Shown: positions 43,801 to 53,517, counted from the stretch's first letter. The stretch: 64,000 nucleotides of DNA from Rosa chinensis (GCF_002994745.2 NC_037094.1:9262501-9326500), one strand, 5' to 3'. The notes: generated from the sequence alone by a model not told the origin. Numbers and translations are program-made.

Positions 43801-46591
43801 CGAACTCCTCAGCATGATGGATGCTTTCTCTGGATACAATCAGATCAAAATGCACCCCAGCGACCAAGAATGCACCACCTTCACCACCGACAAAGGCCTT
43901 TACTGCTACAATGTCATGCCTTTTGGTCTGAAGAACGCCGGTGCAACTTATCAGCGGTTGATGAACGCAATGTTCGCTGAGCATCTGGGAAAAATCATCG
44001 AGGTCTATGTGGACGACATGCTAGTCAAGAGCATAAAGGCCAGCGGACATGTGGCAAACCTCAGGATCATAGTAACCATCCTCCTGGCCTATGGTATGCG
44101 CCTCAACCCAGAAAAATGTTTCTTTGCAGTCACCGCCAGCAAATTTCTGGGTTACATCGTCAGCGAGCGAGGTATCGAGGCTAACCCAGACAAGGTACAG
44201 GCCATCCTTGACCTGTCGGACCCGAAGTATAAAGTAGACGTCCAGTGTCTCCAGGGCAAGTTAACCGCCCTTTCTCGATTCATCTCTCGACTTACTGACA
44301 AGTGCGCCCCATTCTTCAAACTCCTCAAAACAACTCACAAGAAGGTCATTGACTGGAACCCAGAGTGTCAGGCGGCGTTCCAAGGTCTAAAGGAGTACTT
44401 GGCGGCAGTCCCTCTCCTTTCTGTCCCCGTCCAAGGAGAGACACTATTCATATATCTGGCGGTCTCGGCAACGGCAATAAGTTGCGCCATTGTTCGGCGG
44501 GAGGGTCAGGATGAACTCCCAGTATTCTACGCCGGCAGAGGTATGAACGGAGCAGAAACAAGGTATCCACCGTTGGAAAGGCTGGCGCTTGCACTTATCG
44601 TTGCCGCCAGACGCCTTCGGCAGTATTTCCAGGCCCACACGATCCATGTGTTGACCAATCAACCGCTGAGACAGGTGATGCAAAACCCTGAACACTCAGG
44701 GCGACTCAGCAAGTGGGCGATTGAGCTCAGCGAATTTGACATCGAGTACAAGCCAAAAACCGCCATGAAGGGCCAGGCAGTAGCAGACTTCATCGCTGAA
44801 CTTACTGAGCGTCAGCCAGAACCCGGTACTCAAGCACAGCCCGGAACAGAAATGGTAACCGGTACAGGGGTACTTACCCCACAGTCAGGATGGGACCTAC
44901 ATGTGGACGGCTCCGCCTGCGCCAAGGCCAGCGGCGCCGGGGTCATCCTAACCGGACCCGGGGGACTGAAGGCAGAATATGCGTTGAAATTCAACTTCAA
45001 AGCTTCAAACAATATGGCGGAGTACGAGGCGCTCATCGCCGGCCTACTCCTCGCCATTGACTCAGGAGCTGACAGCGTCAACATATTCAGCGACTCCCAA
45101 CTAGTCGTCAACCAGGTCAACGACAGCTTCCAAGCCAAGGACCAGCAGCTAGCGGCATATCTGGGGTACGTCAAAACGTTGCTAAAAAAGTTCAAGTTTC
45201 ACACAATCACACAAATCCCCAGGGAAAAGAACGCTAAGGCTGATTCCCTGGCGAGACTGGCAACCGCCCAACCACATCAGAGTCCGGCGGACACAAGGGT
45301 GGAGTATCTTAACAAACCAAGCATCACAAAGACTCTGGCGGAAATCTTCAACATTCAGGTCGACCCCAGCTGGATGGACGAAATCATCGCATACAAGCGC
45401 AGCGGAACATTGCCAGAAGATAAGGTCCAGGCAAGGCAGCTCCAACGAAGAGCAACCCGCTACAACATCCAGCACGGCAAACTCTACCGCCAGGGATTCA
45501 CCCATCCAAACCTCCGCTGTCTAACCCCAGAGGAGGGAAGGGTTGTCCTAACTGAAATCCATAGCGGAGAATGCGGAAACCACTCGGGCGCCAGATCCCT
45601 GGCCAACCGCACAATGCGACAAGGGTACTTCTGGCCCACACTTGGCGATGACGCCCGGCGGATTTCGAGGTCTTGCCACAAATGCCAGCAATTCGCAGAT
45701 CTCCCACACGCACCAGCAGAGCCACTGTCAATCATCGTGGGCCCATGGATTCATTCTACGTGGGGCCTTGATCTGATGGGCAAATTCCAAACTGCCAAGG
45801 GCCAGTTCAAATACATCATTGTTGCCATCGATTACAACACCAAGTGGATAGAGGCAGAGCCACTGACGGCAATAACTACCGCCAAGGTAATTCACTTCCT
45901 TTGGAAGAATATCTATTGCCGCTACGGTGTCCCGCACACAATCATCACAGATAACGGCACACAGTTCAACAATGACGAGCTCATCTCCTTCACCATCAAC
46001 TTGGGCACCAAGCTGAGGTTTGCATCTGTCGCCCACCCCCAGACCAACGGCCAGGTCGAAGCGGCAAACAAGATAATCAAAAAATTGTTGAAAAAGAAGC
46101 TCGACGACGCCAAGGGTTTATGGGCGGAGAAACTCCCAGAAGTCCTGTGGGCCATCCGAACAACTCCAACCTCCGCCACCGGAGAAACTCCTTTTTGTAT
46201 GATGTTCGGCACAGAGGCTGTCTTACCCATTGAAGTTACCCAACCTACCGCTAAGGTCGAAGGCTACTGCCCAGAGACCAACAACGCCGGCGTCAATTTG
46301 GACAGGGACCTCCTAGAAGAGAGAAGACTCGAGGCCCACTTACACAATCTGCAAAACAAGCAACGGGTATCACGTTTTTACAACGCCAGAGTCAGGGCCC
46401 GGAACCTCCAACTGGGGGACTTGGTCATGAAAGAAGTCATTCCGCCACCGACAAAACTCCGCCCAACATGGGAAGGCCCATACAAAATTGTGGAAGTCGT
46501 TAGCCCAGGCACCTTCTACTTAATGGACAAGGACGGCGTCACAACGCCCCGCCCTTGGAATACTGAACACCTTCGGTATTATTACAAATAG
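40874..46591 (+). CDS. Gag-Pol polyprotein of Tat-lineage Gypsy element
   Basis: One unbroken frame of 1,905 residues. Gag core at about 250-370 (AMNWFFECPPGSV, FLSRFILLSAGHHNTSQLFS). A zinc-knuckle-like block (WCKYHADSGHNTNSC) at about 528-542. Aspartic protease with ILVDSGSAVNVIF at about 658-670. Reverse transcriptase from about 900, with VDFKNLNKACPKDSFPLPRI and the YVDDM active site at 1045-1049. A first RNase H at about 1185-1275, then a second RNase H at about 1337-1475 (DLHVDGSACAKASGAGVIL, NNMAEYEALIAGL, SDSQLVVNQV). Integrase from about 1560: the HH-CC finger ending CHKCQQFA, and catalytic core blocks GLDLMGKF and TDNGTQFNN. The double RNase H is the Tat hallmark. No frameshift separates gag from pol. 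Confidence 0.97.
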   Translation: MTNDSGGNAEEQAELPAIPQPSDPAIGVNRALFTTPANPGGEANPGSSRPSGQDLVTMYEMALADLHKANREREEERREKAEAQRQVAALMTRFEELKNTLAATDRPAQSEQSRSTRRSRPSAGTAAPGPVIQTHVPLNPPGLSGMGPPPIPQLMLEHTAESLPHANSLNVRARTEDDPPIPRRKPTRRGSQADSAGDATAQLLERMHQLEQRLIRAETGVPTSTRNPLFTSRPGPFSAAILQAVRPTYAKTPKMSPYGGMTDPFVHMDTFKKVTNNKGFDDATLCHLFSETLDGEAMNWFFECPPGSVGSFHALSHAFLSRFILLSAGHHNTSQLFSVKQGEDESLKAFVTRWRAAASQCRDLDKTMASAAFRKGLLRGPFLYHLNYNHPNATYDHVMSEAVIHAQAEFITYGETPPPATPAKSAQPSSNHQEAADKPPSAPPVDKKREWQQGGHQTKRQKGQHFYKGNRPTHDNNNKQTESSQRYAVFTVLTASYEDIYNQCKDQIPPPPPPKYPKTGKPRNTGKWCKYHADSGHNTNSCNALKTAIETLYRDGKLEQFKVRQPPPVIANVETLGRINTIDGGAPITSMSHRARKRYARANHPKEVCNIRYERSAKLPKSGWEPITFSEEEERGVHLPHDDPFLVDAILGKFSVGRILVDSGSAVNVIFSGCYDHLKRNKKLLQDHEPLLSFSGDITQPLGSDYMRLVIGTSPCMAEVHTEFIIVDCPSSYNAIIGRPALNKLKCIIAGYMLLMKFPTPNGTGCVRGSQQLARECYSTSVARSTRRHEILAVGNDPPPPNIFEDPRDEEKKYVMKEPVNPDTSLKAVCISDEHPERTVRIGSQLDPEVEAELTQFLRDNATVFAWSYADMPGISTEIITHKLTIKPSFYPIKQKRRAFDEEKYRAIGKEVAKLRDIGFIRQVIYPQWISNLVMVKKPSGKWRMCVDFKNLNKACPKDSFPLPRIDQLVDATAGHELLSMMDAFSGYNQIKMHPSDQECTTFTTDKGLYCYNVMPFGLKNAGATYQRLMNAMFAEHLGKIIEVYVDDMLVKSIKASGHVANLRIIVTILLAYGMRLNPEKCFFAVTASKFLGYIVSERGIEANPDKVQAILDLSDPKYKVDVQCLQGKLTALSRFISRLTDKCAPFFKLLKTTHKKVIDWNPECQAAFQGLKEYLAAVPLLSVPVQGETLFIYLAVSATAISCAIVRREGQDELPVFYAGRGMNGAETRYPPLERLALALIVAARRLRQYFQAHTIHVLTNQPLRQVMQNPEHSGRLSKWAIELSEFDIEYKPKTAMKGQAVADFIAELTERQPEPGTQAQPGTEMVTGTGVLTPQSGWDLHVDGSACAKASGAGVILTGPGGLKAEYALKFNFKASNNMAEYEALIAGLLLAIDSGADSVNIFSDSQLVVNQVNDSFQAKDQQLAAYLGYVKTLLKKFKFHTITQIPREKNAKADSLARLATAQPHQSPADTRVEYLNKPSITKTLAEIFNIQVDPSWMDEIIAYKRSGTLPEDKVQARQLQRRATRYNIQHGKLYRQGFTHPNLRCLTPEEGRVVLTEIHSGECGNHSGARSLANRTMRQGYFWPTLGDDARRISRSCHKCQQFADLPHAPAEPLSIIVGPWIHSTWGLDLMGKFQTAKGQFKYIIVAIDYNTKWIEAEPLTAITTAKVIHFLWKNIYCRYGVPHTIITDNGTQFNNDELISFTINLGTKLRFASVAHPQTNGQVEAANKIIKKLLKKKLDDAKGLWAEKLPEVLWAIRTTPTSATGETPFCMMFGTEAVLPIEVTQPTAKVEGYCPETNNAGVNLDRDLLEERRLEAHLHNLQNKQRVSRFYNARVRARNLQLGDLVMKEVIPPPTKLRPTWEGPYKIVEVVSPGTFYLMDKDGVTTPRPWNTEHLRYYYK

Positions 46592-46999
46592 TCAAACCGC
46601 TACCCATGCGCATCTTGACTTAGCTAAATTTTTTGTTCGAATGTTTAGCTAAGGGAAGCTACCCAACGGGTACTACCCCACTTTTGTACGCTGATCGGTC
46701 AGCCATCAATGAAACGAGGAATTATTCAGACCATTGTTACCAAGTCCAGCACCGAGGGCAACTGGCAACGCCAGCAATCGTCGGCGAACTCCGTCCGCCA
46801 CGCGGTGCACTTGGACCAATCTTAATTCCTTTAATGTTCCATTGATCGACAAAAGAAAATATAACTCAATAGTACTACACACACATCATGGCAAACCAAG
46901 TCAGAAATGTACTTCATTTCACAAAATTCGGTACAAGCTAGTATGCCTCAGCGGCTACACAAAAAAAAAATATAATAACTTCGGAGATTTCAGACAGGT
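46592..46999. other. Spacer between convergent pol and antisense gene
   Basis: About 400 bp separate the stop codon of gag-pol from the stop codon of the antisense gene, so the two end tail to tail. Shared 3' ends and polyadenylation signals are likely here. No coding sequence is seen. Confidence 0.5.
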
Positions 47000-49702
47000 T
47001 CAGCGATTGGCTTCGGCCTCTGCTGCTTCGACGGCTGGCGGCGCGACCGATCGGCTCGCTTGATCGGACCCTCGGGCTGTCGGACTGGGAGTCTCTAGGG
47101 TGCCGTCGGCTCGGGTGTGTGCCTCCAGAAACCCGGCACGTGACACCTCCGACGGGGTCTGCTGGGGGGTTTGCTGGGACCCTTCCGTCGGATGCGGGCC
47201 ACTTTCCCCGCTGCCTGAATGAGTACCTGCAGCTTGGGCAGGCACGACTTCTGGCTCCGCCGAGGCACTCTGGACCAGCGGCACGTCAGGCTGTGAGGCC
47301 TTTATAAAATCAATGGCACCCTTCCGCTTCAACATGTCTACGTTTGCTCGGGCACCAGCTTTCGCCGCCTCAGTCATCGCCTTTTTATACTCCGCCGACA
47401 GCTTGTACGCTTCAACGGCGGCGGCTGCAGAGGCACTCTGTTCAGCTGTCAGGCGACCAACCTCACCATCCAGCCGCTTCATCTCATCCAGTCTGGCGGC
47501 AGACTCCCGCTGCACTACAATAAGCTTCTTATCCTTGGCGGCTATCTTCTCCTTCAGCAGCCCAATCTCCTGCTCCAACTTGGAGACATATTCATTCCTC
47601 TCCAGATCCCGCCGGATAGCTGCATTCAGTTTGCCACGGGCGTCCGCATAATCGCACTCCGCCTTAACCAATCCCCGCTCGATCTCCGCCACTCTCTCCT
47701 TGGCCTCCGCCAACTCCCTCTGGAGACCTTCGATTTCTCCCCTGAGCTCCGCCTCAATCCGGGGCTGCTTTGACGCCGCCACGAACATATCGTGTAACCC
47801 CGCCGATACTTGACCAAACGCAGAGCTGAAGGGCGATTGGTCAATTGCCGTCGGGCGCGATATGCCCGCCAGACCCCCGAACCCCAGCCGCTCACACAGA
47901 TGGAAGAGGAACTCTCGCTCCCCTTCTGTCATGAACGGCGCGTACTCGGCAAAGGAGTCCAGATCACTGACGGGGGGCGCCTCTCCCTCCGCCACTGCAA
48001 CCTTCGATGCGGTTTGTCGGGCCTTCTTTTGTTGGCGGACCCCGATAACCACCTCTTCTTCCTCTTCCTCGGCGGGGGAGTCAGGCTGCCGGCGCCTCTT
48101 CTCCAGCGCCCTTTGTGTGCCAGCAGCGGTCCTCGTCACCCGCACTGGCGGCTCACCCCTGGCCTCGGTAGCAGTCTCGGTTGAAGGTACCGCCTTCTTT
48201 TGAGGACCGCGCCTGGTGGCAGGCATCCGTTCCCGCTGCCCGGTAGCAACGGTTCCCCTCTCCCCGCCATCCGCCTGAGTCCCCGCCTGCACCGTAGGCA
48301 GACCATCTTCGCCAAGGTGAGACTGGTGTGGCATTGCCATCTCCACCGGAACCTCGGAGTGACTCAACGCCAACGTCTCCGGGTTCACCACGGTCTGCTG
48401 GGCCGCCAGTCCCTCAGCATACATGGCCTCCAAAAAGTTTTCTATCTCCGCCCGATCCATCGCCTTCTCGAACGCGTCGCGACTTGATTTGTTGCCCGGC
48501 GGAGTTTCTATAAAAAAAAGAGAGAAGGGAAAGCCAGCCACCAGTCAGACACAATTCAATTATAAAACGAAACGACAGGGTAGGATCCTCACCAATAGAG
48601 CGTGTTAGTCGCAGGTCGACTAATAACTCCCAACCAGTTAGCAAGCGGAAGTCAAGCAGGTTCCGGTTCCGCCAGCAACCTCTGATCCTCGCCACCCGGC
48701 ACTCTTCTGCACGCGTCAGCGTATACCGGAGTCCCGCTGCACAAGACAAACACGTCGTAAGAATACAAGTTCAAGCATGTCGGCACGCCAAACATTTTCA
48801 GCGGACACAGGCCACCAACCTCGAATAGGTTGGAACTCGGACTTAATCCTAAATGACGGCCCTTCCTCGTTAGACCTAGCGTGGTACTCCCAACCGTCGG
48901 TAGCAACGCAAAAGGTCCCCCGCCAATAGGACATGGAGTCCCTCAGATTCTCGATCAGCTTGGGCGCTCCCTGCCGGCGACTCAAATTTACTTGCCCGTG
49001 GCAACCTTGGCGCTTCACATATACTAACTCGTAGAAATGGAGCACTTCCGCCACGGTAGGCCCCTCGCACCCCGACAAGCGCCACAAGGAGTTCATCGCC
49101 AACATCAACCGCCACATGTTTGGACAGATCTGACCGAAGGCAAGGCCAAACTCGCAAACAAGGATTTGAAGATTGGGCACCAGCGGAAGTGTCACCCCTT
49201 GGCGGAATATGGCCTCGTGCACGGCCGCACACCCCGTCGGGAGAATCGACGCCTTCTCATCAGCCGTCGGTGGTCGCAGCTTCACCGACCCCGGCAGGTG
49301 GAACGCCTGCTTCAGTCGAGCGACAGCAGCACCGCTCATCCCCCCTCCCGCCTCGTCAACGGCTGTCCCATCCGGGAGGAACCACGCCGACTCAACATTT
49401 TGCTCCGCTGCCTCTTCCTCCCCGGCGGAGCCGCTAGCAGCACTATTGCTTGCCAAGCGTTCGTCGCGCCTAACCTTGGCGGCAGCGGCCTCACCCGCCC
49501 TAGAGCTCTCTGAACGCGAACCACGGGCCATAGTTGCTTCCCAGGGGATAGTCTGTAACGGCTCAACTTCTAGCGGTTCTGGCAGTGAGGATCCTGCATG
49601 GGCAGACGGACGCAACGAAACAATAAAAACCCCATCCGTCGCGCTGAGCGACACGTCAGACCCGGAATCCTCACTGCTCGAAATCTCTATAACGCTAGAC
49701 AT
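47000..49702 (-). CDS. Antisense spliced gene in Tat element (Transposase_28-like)
   Basis: Three coding exons on the strand opposite gag-pol, 49702-48820, 48736-48593 and 48507-47000, splice in phase (GT-AG, phase 1 at both junctions) to encode 844 residues. The N-terminal 120 residues are acidic and Ser-rich. Residues of about 130-330 (LKQAFHLPGSVKLRP, LQILVCEFGLAFGQICPNMW, EVLHFYELVYVKRQG) resemble the plant 'putative gypsy-type transposon' (Transposase_28) domain. Exon 3 has a Lys/Arg-rich patch and about 180 residues of coiled coil (LRGEIEGLQRELAEAKERVA, KLEQEIGLLKEKIAAKDKK). Extra ORFs, some antisense, are known in Tat elements, but their function is not. The product might be structural or nucleic-acid-binding. 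Assignment to Transposase_28 is from memory. Confidence 0.85.
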
Positions 49703-49711
49703 CCCAAAACC

Positions 49712-50135
49712 CTAAAACCCACATCAGTTAGCACAAACATAGATCTAGCCTATTCTCGCATCAGTTATAGCCAAAATAATCAAGAACAAAACCCAGAAAA
49801 CCCCAAAGTGTAAACAAACACACTCAACCCAGACTCGACTATCCAAATCCTAAAACCAATGAACGCATTGGCCAGCCATCATTCAATCCCCCACAAAAAA
49901 CCCCCATCTCACACCTCAGAGCACACCCAGAAAAGCAAACACTACAAAACCCAGAAACTAGCAGAAACAAATAGCAGAAGACAGAGATCCGAATACCAAC
50001 CTCAGTGATGCAATCTCCGGCACGGTGGTGCACAGGTACGACCAACGTCTCTGGGAGTAGTGTATCCAAACTTCGGTAGGCTCCTTCTCCGGTTTCGAAC
50101 AAACGGTGGCTAAGCTTTCAAAATTTTCACAAAGT
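49712..50135 (-). promoter_or_regulatory. 5' leader of antisense gene with predicted intron
   Basis: On the minus strand a leader exon runs from about 50135 to 50001 (ending cactgag before gttggt). An intron 50000-49712 ends in gtgggttttag, and the second leader exon begins 9 bp before the ATG at 49702. The intron is T-rich, as plant introns are. Splicing is predicted, not proven. Confidence 0.6.
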
Positions 50136-50160
50136 GTGGAGTCCCCCAGAATTTCCCCCC

Positions 50161-50170
50161 TTTTTATATA
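50161..50170 (-). promoter_or_regulatory. TATA box of antisense gene
   Basis: The minus strand reads ggcctatataaaaagggg here. A start about 30 bp downstream (near 50135) gives the leader described above. It is independent of the LTR promoters and points the other way. Confidence 0.65.
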
Positions 50171-50400
50171 GGCCCCAACGCGTCCTCGACCGTCCGCCCC
50201 ATACCAACATCCCTTGTTAGCCGTACACGTGTCGTACATCTCCACTCACTCTCCGGATTGCCCGAAGCGTCATCTCGGTTACAAAACCCACAGTTACCAT
50301 CATTAAAGGCTAGAAGACGGACAGGCTTAGCAGACAAGCCTACGCACGCTAACCCGCTGTGGGCACGACACGTATTAACCACCGAAGGGGCAACTTCGAG

Positions 50401-51125
50401 AAATCCGCCAGCGGAACTTCTCCCTTGTCACCTTCCAAGGAGTGAAGTCTCCGCTGAGCAAATCCGCCAGCGGAACGTCTCCCTTGTCACCTTCCAAGGA
50501 GTGAAGTCTCCGCTGAGCAAATCCGCCAGCGGAACGTCTCCCTTGTCACCTTCCAAGGAGTGAAGTCTCCGCTGAGCAAATCCGCCAGCGGAACGTCTCC
50601 CTTGTCACCTTCCAAGGAGTGAAGTCTCCGCTGAGCAAATCCGCCAGCGGAACGTCTCCCTTGTCACCTTCCAAGGAGTGAAGTCTCCGCTGAGCAAATC
50701 CGCCAGCGGAACGTCTCCCTTGTCACCTTCCAAGGAGTGAAGTCTCCGCTGAGCAAATCCGCCAGCGGAACGTCTCCCTTGTCACCTTCCAAGGAGTGAA
50801 GTCTCCGCTGAGCAAATCCGCCAGCGGAACGTCTCCCTTGTCACCTTCCAAGGAGTGAAGTCTCCGCTGAGCAAATCCGCCAGCGGAACGTCTCCCTTGT
50901 CACCTTCCAAGGAGTGAAGTCTCCGCTGAGCAAATCCGCCAGCGGAACGTCTCCCTTGTCACCTTCCAAGGAGTGAAGTCTCCGCTGAGCAAATCCGCCA
51001 GCGGAACGTCTCCCTTGTCACCTTCCAAGGAGTGAAGTCTCCGCTGAGAAAATCCGCCAGCGGAACTTCTCCCTTGTCATCCTCCAAGCGACGAAGTCCC
51101 CGCTGAGCGAAACCCCGCCAGCGGA
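50401..51125. repeat. 59-bp tandem repeat array, ~12 copies
   Basis: Units starting aaatccgccagcggaac recur every 59 bp at 50401, 50460, 50519 and so on up to 50991. Two more diverged units start at about 51050 and 51108. Copies 2-11 look essentially identical, while the edge copies differ, as in arrays kept uniform by unequal exchange. The period is not a multiple of three, so open frames across it (on both strands) are incidental. Each unit has the short inverted repeat tccgccagcgga. Similar 3' arrays in Tat elements can seed genomic satellites. Confidence 0.97.
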
Positions 51126-51680
51126 ACTCCTCCCTTGCCATCCTGCAAGCGCGATGTCTGTCGCTACACACCTCTGGCGGAATCCCTTTTTTCATCTTGC
51201 AAAAACAACCGCCAGGCACATCTATCAGACGCTGCTTCCTGCTGCATCCAGCGGGGGGATGTCCGTCAAACGGAAAATCCCGAGGCTACGCCTCACTGAC
51301 AACGACCGCTACGCGGCGTTACCGTCAGACCGTCCCTACGGGACACGGGGACTAGTCACAGTCTACGACTGCCCTGATCAGGCAAGTTGACCCCCGTCAT
51401 TTGGGTGCTAAAACATTGGGCTCGCTACCCAACACCCTCTGCTCCGTGCAGCCCCCCCTCATCAAACAGTTCAACGACCATCCGGAGGTCTATCTTCGCC
51501 GGGGAGTGGGGGACTCCCTGGGGGGCCCAGCAGGGGCCCACCCGAAAGGGTATAAAGCGTTTGCTCAGTAAAACCAACGGTTGACAACGCACTGACGCTA
51601 ATTATGCTCTTGCAAGTCTAGCGGAGGACAACGCTTCAAACCGCCGAACAACTCCCCAACCAAGATTGCCCTCCTTGACT
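51126..51680. other. Non-coding 3' region of the Tat element
   Basis: GC-rich spacer between the 59-bp array and the 3' LTR, with scattered short copies of gcggaa/ccgcc motifs. No coding frame with recognisable content is seen. Confidence 0.5.
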
Positions 51681-51696
51681 GGGGACTTGGGGGACT
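51681..51696 (+). promoter_or_regulatory. Polypurine tract
   Basis: The purine-rich string ggggacttgggggact directly precedes the 3' LTR, the position of the plus-strand primer. Confidence 0.8.
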
Positions 51697-52213
51697 TGTA
51701 CATACGTGTACATTTGCAAACATAATTAGCTAGAATGGGCCATGCTCATTGTACCGCCAAAGGTACTAATTCCAACCAAAGGAATGACATACGAACACAC
51801 TGCAAGGCGGGCTACAGCCTCGGCGTCGGACCGCCTCCAGATCGCCACCCACGCGCCGCCACGCGCCGCGCCAAGTTAAGCATCAGAAGCTTCTGAAACT
51901 AAGAACTGAAGCATATCAGTCCCACATCGAAAACAAAGACAAGATCAGTCTCTTCCTCACCTATAAAAGGTTCTCTCCTCTCTCCTCATTAATCACGCAT
52001 TCAATACTTACCTACTGTTACTTTGTCAACATAAATACATTGACTAACTTAGGCATCGGAGAGTTGAAGACCGCCCAGCGCGGTCTCCCTCTGACGCCCA
52101 TTGTATTTTACTTGACAGGTAACGGGAATCACAACATAAGTACAAGTATCGATCCGCCCATCGGATCAGCGTTAACTAAGGTTTGGCCACCGCTAGACTT
52201 TCAGACATTAACA
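51697..52213 (+). repeat. 3' long terminal repeat
   Basis: A 517-bp copy of the 5' LTR in the same orientation. Reading the two side by side, I see no difference. The TATA box at 51962-51969 could drive transcription into the right flank. Confidence 0.97.
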
Positions 52214-52218
52214 CTTAC

Positions 52219-52503
52219 CAAGTTTTAATAATTAATTAAACTAGTATACATTCTCTCAATCCATTAATTAAGTAGCAAAGCTAATTAATCTCTAATAATT
52301 ATTTAATAAATAGAGATTTTGTGCAACATTATGAGTGATTAGGGTTGAAATATATGACCATTAATTGAAATGATATAAATCTAACTAGTGACTGCCAAGT
52401 GGCAAATCAAATAATACAGGGTCAATAAAACCCCAGCCCCTCATGCATGCATGCACGCATACCTTTTCCAGTACGTGGCAAAATAGACTTTGTGATTGAT
52501 AAA
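52219..52503. other. Right flank of Tat element
   Basis: AT-rich DNA that, joined to the DNA before 40299, restores the pre-insertion site. No gene is seen. Confidence 0.5.
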
Positions 52504-53511
52504 GAGTTTTTCTAAATGTATCCAATAAATATCTAAGTACACCCAATAAATTTTTTACACCCAGCAAATTTTTAAAATAACAAATTACATCCAGAAAATT
52601 TCCTAAAATACCCTTTTCTATAATTAAACCCAACAAAACTCATATGCCCATACCCTTTTCGTTTATCAAATACCTAGCAGACTCCCTCATTCTTCTAAGA
52701 TGAAGAAAAAGAAAAGGAGTTCTCTGGTGAATAAGAATGTGAAGGGGAAATTGAATATCCTTCTTTTGATAGGACAAATGAACATCCTAACAAAAGACCT
52801 GGCTTAGAGGTTCTTCATTTTGCGAATTGTGGGTGCAATGGTTTTACCATGTATGACCGCAATGGTGATGATGAGACTAAATCTATTCAAACAGATGAGA
52901 GCTATCAAGACTTTCTAAGTCTTCTTGAGATAAATGATGAAAACATGACATATGCACCCCAAAATGGTAGATCAGAGACAAATGATGTGGATCAGATTCT
53001 GATTTAATTGCACTAGAGAGGGATCCAGTTGATGGAGGTCGTACCCCAATTGTCTATATCTTCTTCAATTCCCTTTCAACTTTGGTTTGTTCTTTCTATT
53101 TATCAAACCCATGCACACACATGGACACAAACATGTGCATGCATAAATGTTTGGGCTTCTGGAATTTGCAAGTTTGGGGAAGATGTAGCCTGTTGATCTC
53201 ATTAGCTAGGTAATGATAACCACGACTGCAGTATTTTCTTGTTGGGCTAGGAAATCAATGGAGCAACTACTCAGTATCACTAACCGAGTAATCATATACT
53301 GGTTTTATGGCTTGTACCGTTTGTTTAGGACCAAAGACCTAGAACTCCTTGTCTTCATCTCAGAAGAACAAGGGAGTAGTATTCTTCATCTGGGTTTATG
53401 GGTTTAATTAAAAAAAGGGTATTATAGGAAAATTTGTTGGGTGTAGTTAAAGATTTTATAAATTTGCTAGGTGTACATAGATATTTGCTGGTTACATTTA
53501 GAAAGACTCTC
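52504..53511. mobile_element. 1,008-bp DNA element with ~110-bp inverted ends
   Basis: The left end (gagtttttctaaatgta, then atatctaagtacacccaa and acacccagcaaattttt) is repeated in inverted form at the right end (tacatttagaaagactctc, and so on) over about 110 bp. The six bases gataaa flank both sides (52498-52503 and 53512-53517). No transposase is present. The middle has a 91-codon open stretch on the plus strand (52735-53007) with GEIEYPSFDRTNEHPNKRPG and LEVLHFANCGCNGFTMYDRN, which may be a captured gene piece. Family not assigned; a MULE-like element is possible. Confidence 0.75.
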
Positions 53512-53517
53512 GATAAA

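Larger units (their letters stand above)
40304..52213 (+). mobile_element. Complete Tat-lineage Gypsy LTR retrotransposon
   Basis: An 11,910-bp element is bounded by two 517-bp LTRs (TGTACA...TTAACA) and flanked by the 5-bp target duplication cttac (40299-40303 and 52214-52218). Order inside: 5' LTR, primer-binding site, one gag-pol frame, an antisense spliced gene, a 59-bp tandem array, a purine-rich tract and the 3' LTR. I see no difference between the LTRs and the Gag-Pol frame is unbroken, so the insertion is very young and the element may be autonomous. Two RNase H domains and an extra gene between pol and the 3' LTR place it in the Tat lineage (Retand/Ogre-like). It is far richer in G and C than its surroundings. 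Confidence 0.97.

Noticed and set aside
41071..46230. Long minus-strand open frames opposite gag-pol
   Set aside because: They shadow a GC-rich coding frame on the other strand and show no motif, start context or splice structure, unlike the antisense gene at 47000-49702.
47119..49715. Plus-strand open frames opposite the antisense gene
   Set aside because: They are the mirror of the antisense coding exons; composition is explained by that gene and they lack recognisable domains.
50401..51125. CRISPR-like array
   Set aside because: Units are directly adjacent without unique spacers, and the DNA is a plant nuclear retrotransposon.
50258..51219. Open frames across the 59-bp array on both strands
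   Set aside because: The period is not a multiple of three and no frame stays consistent with a conserved protein; they are by-products of the repeat.
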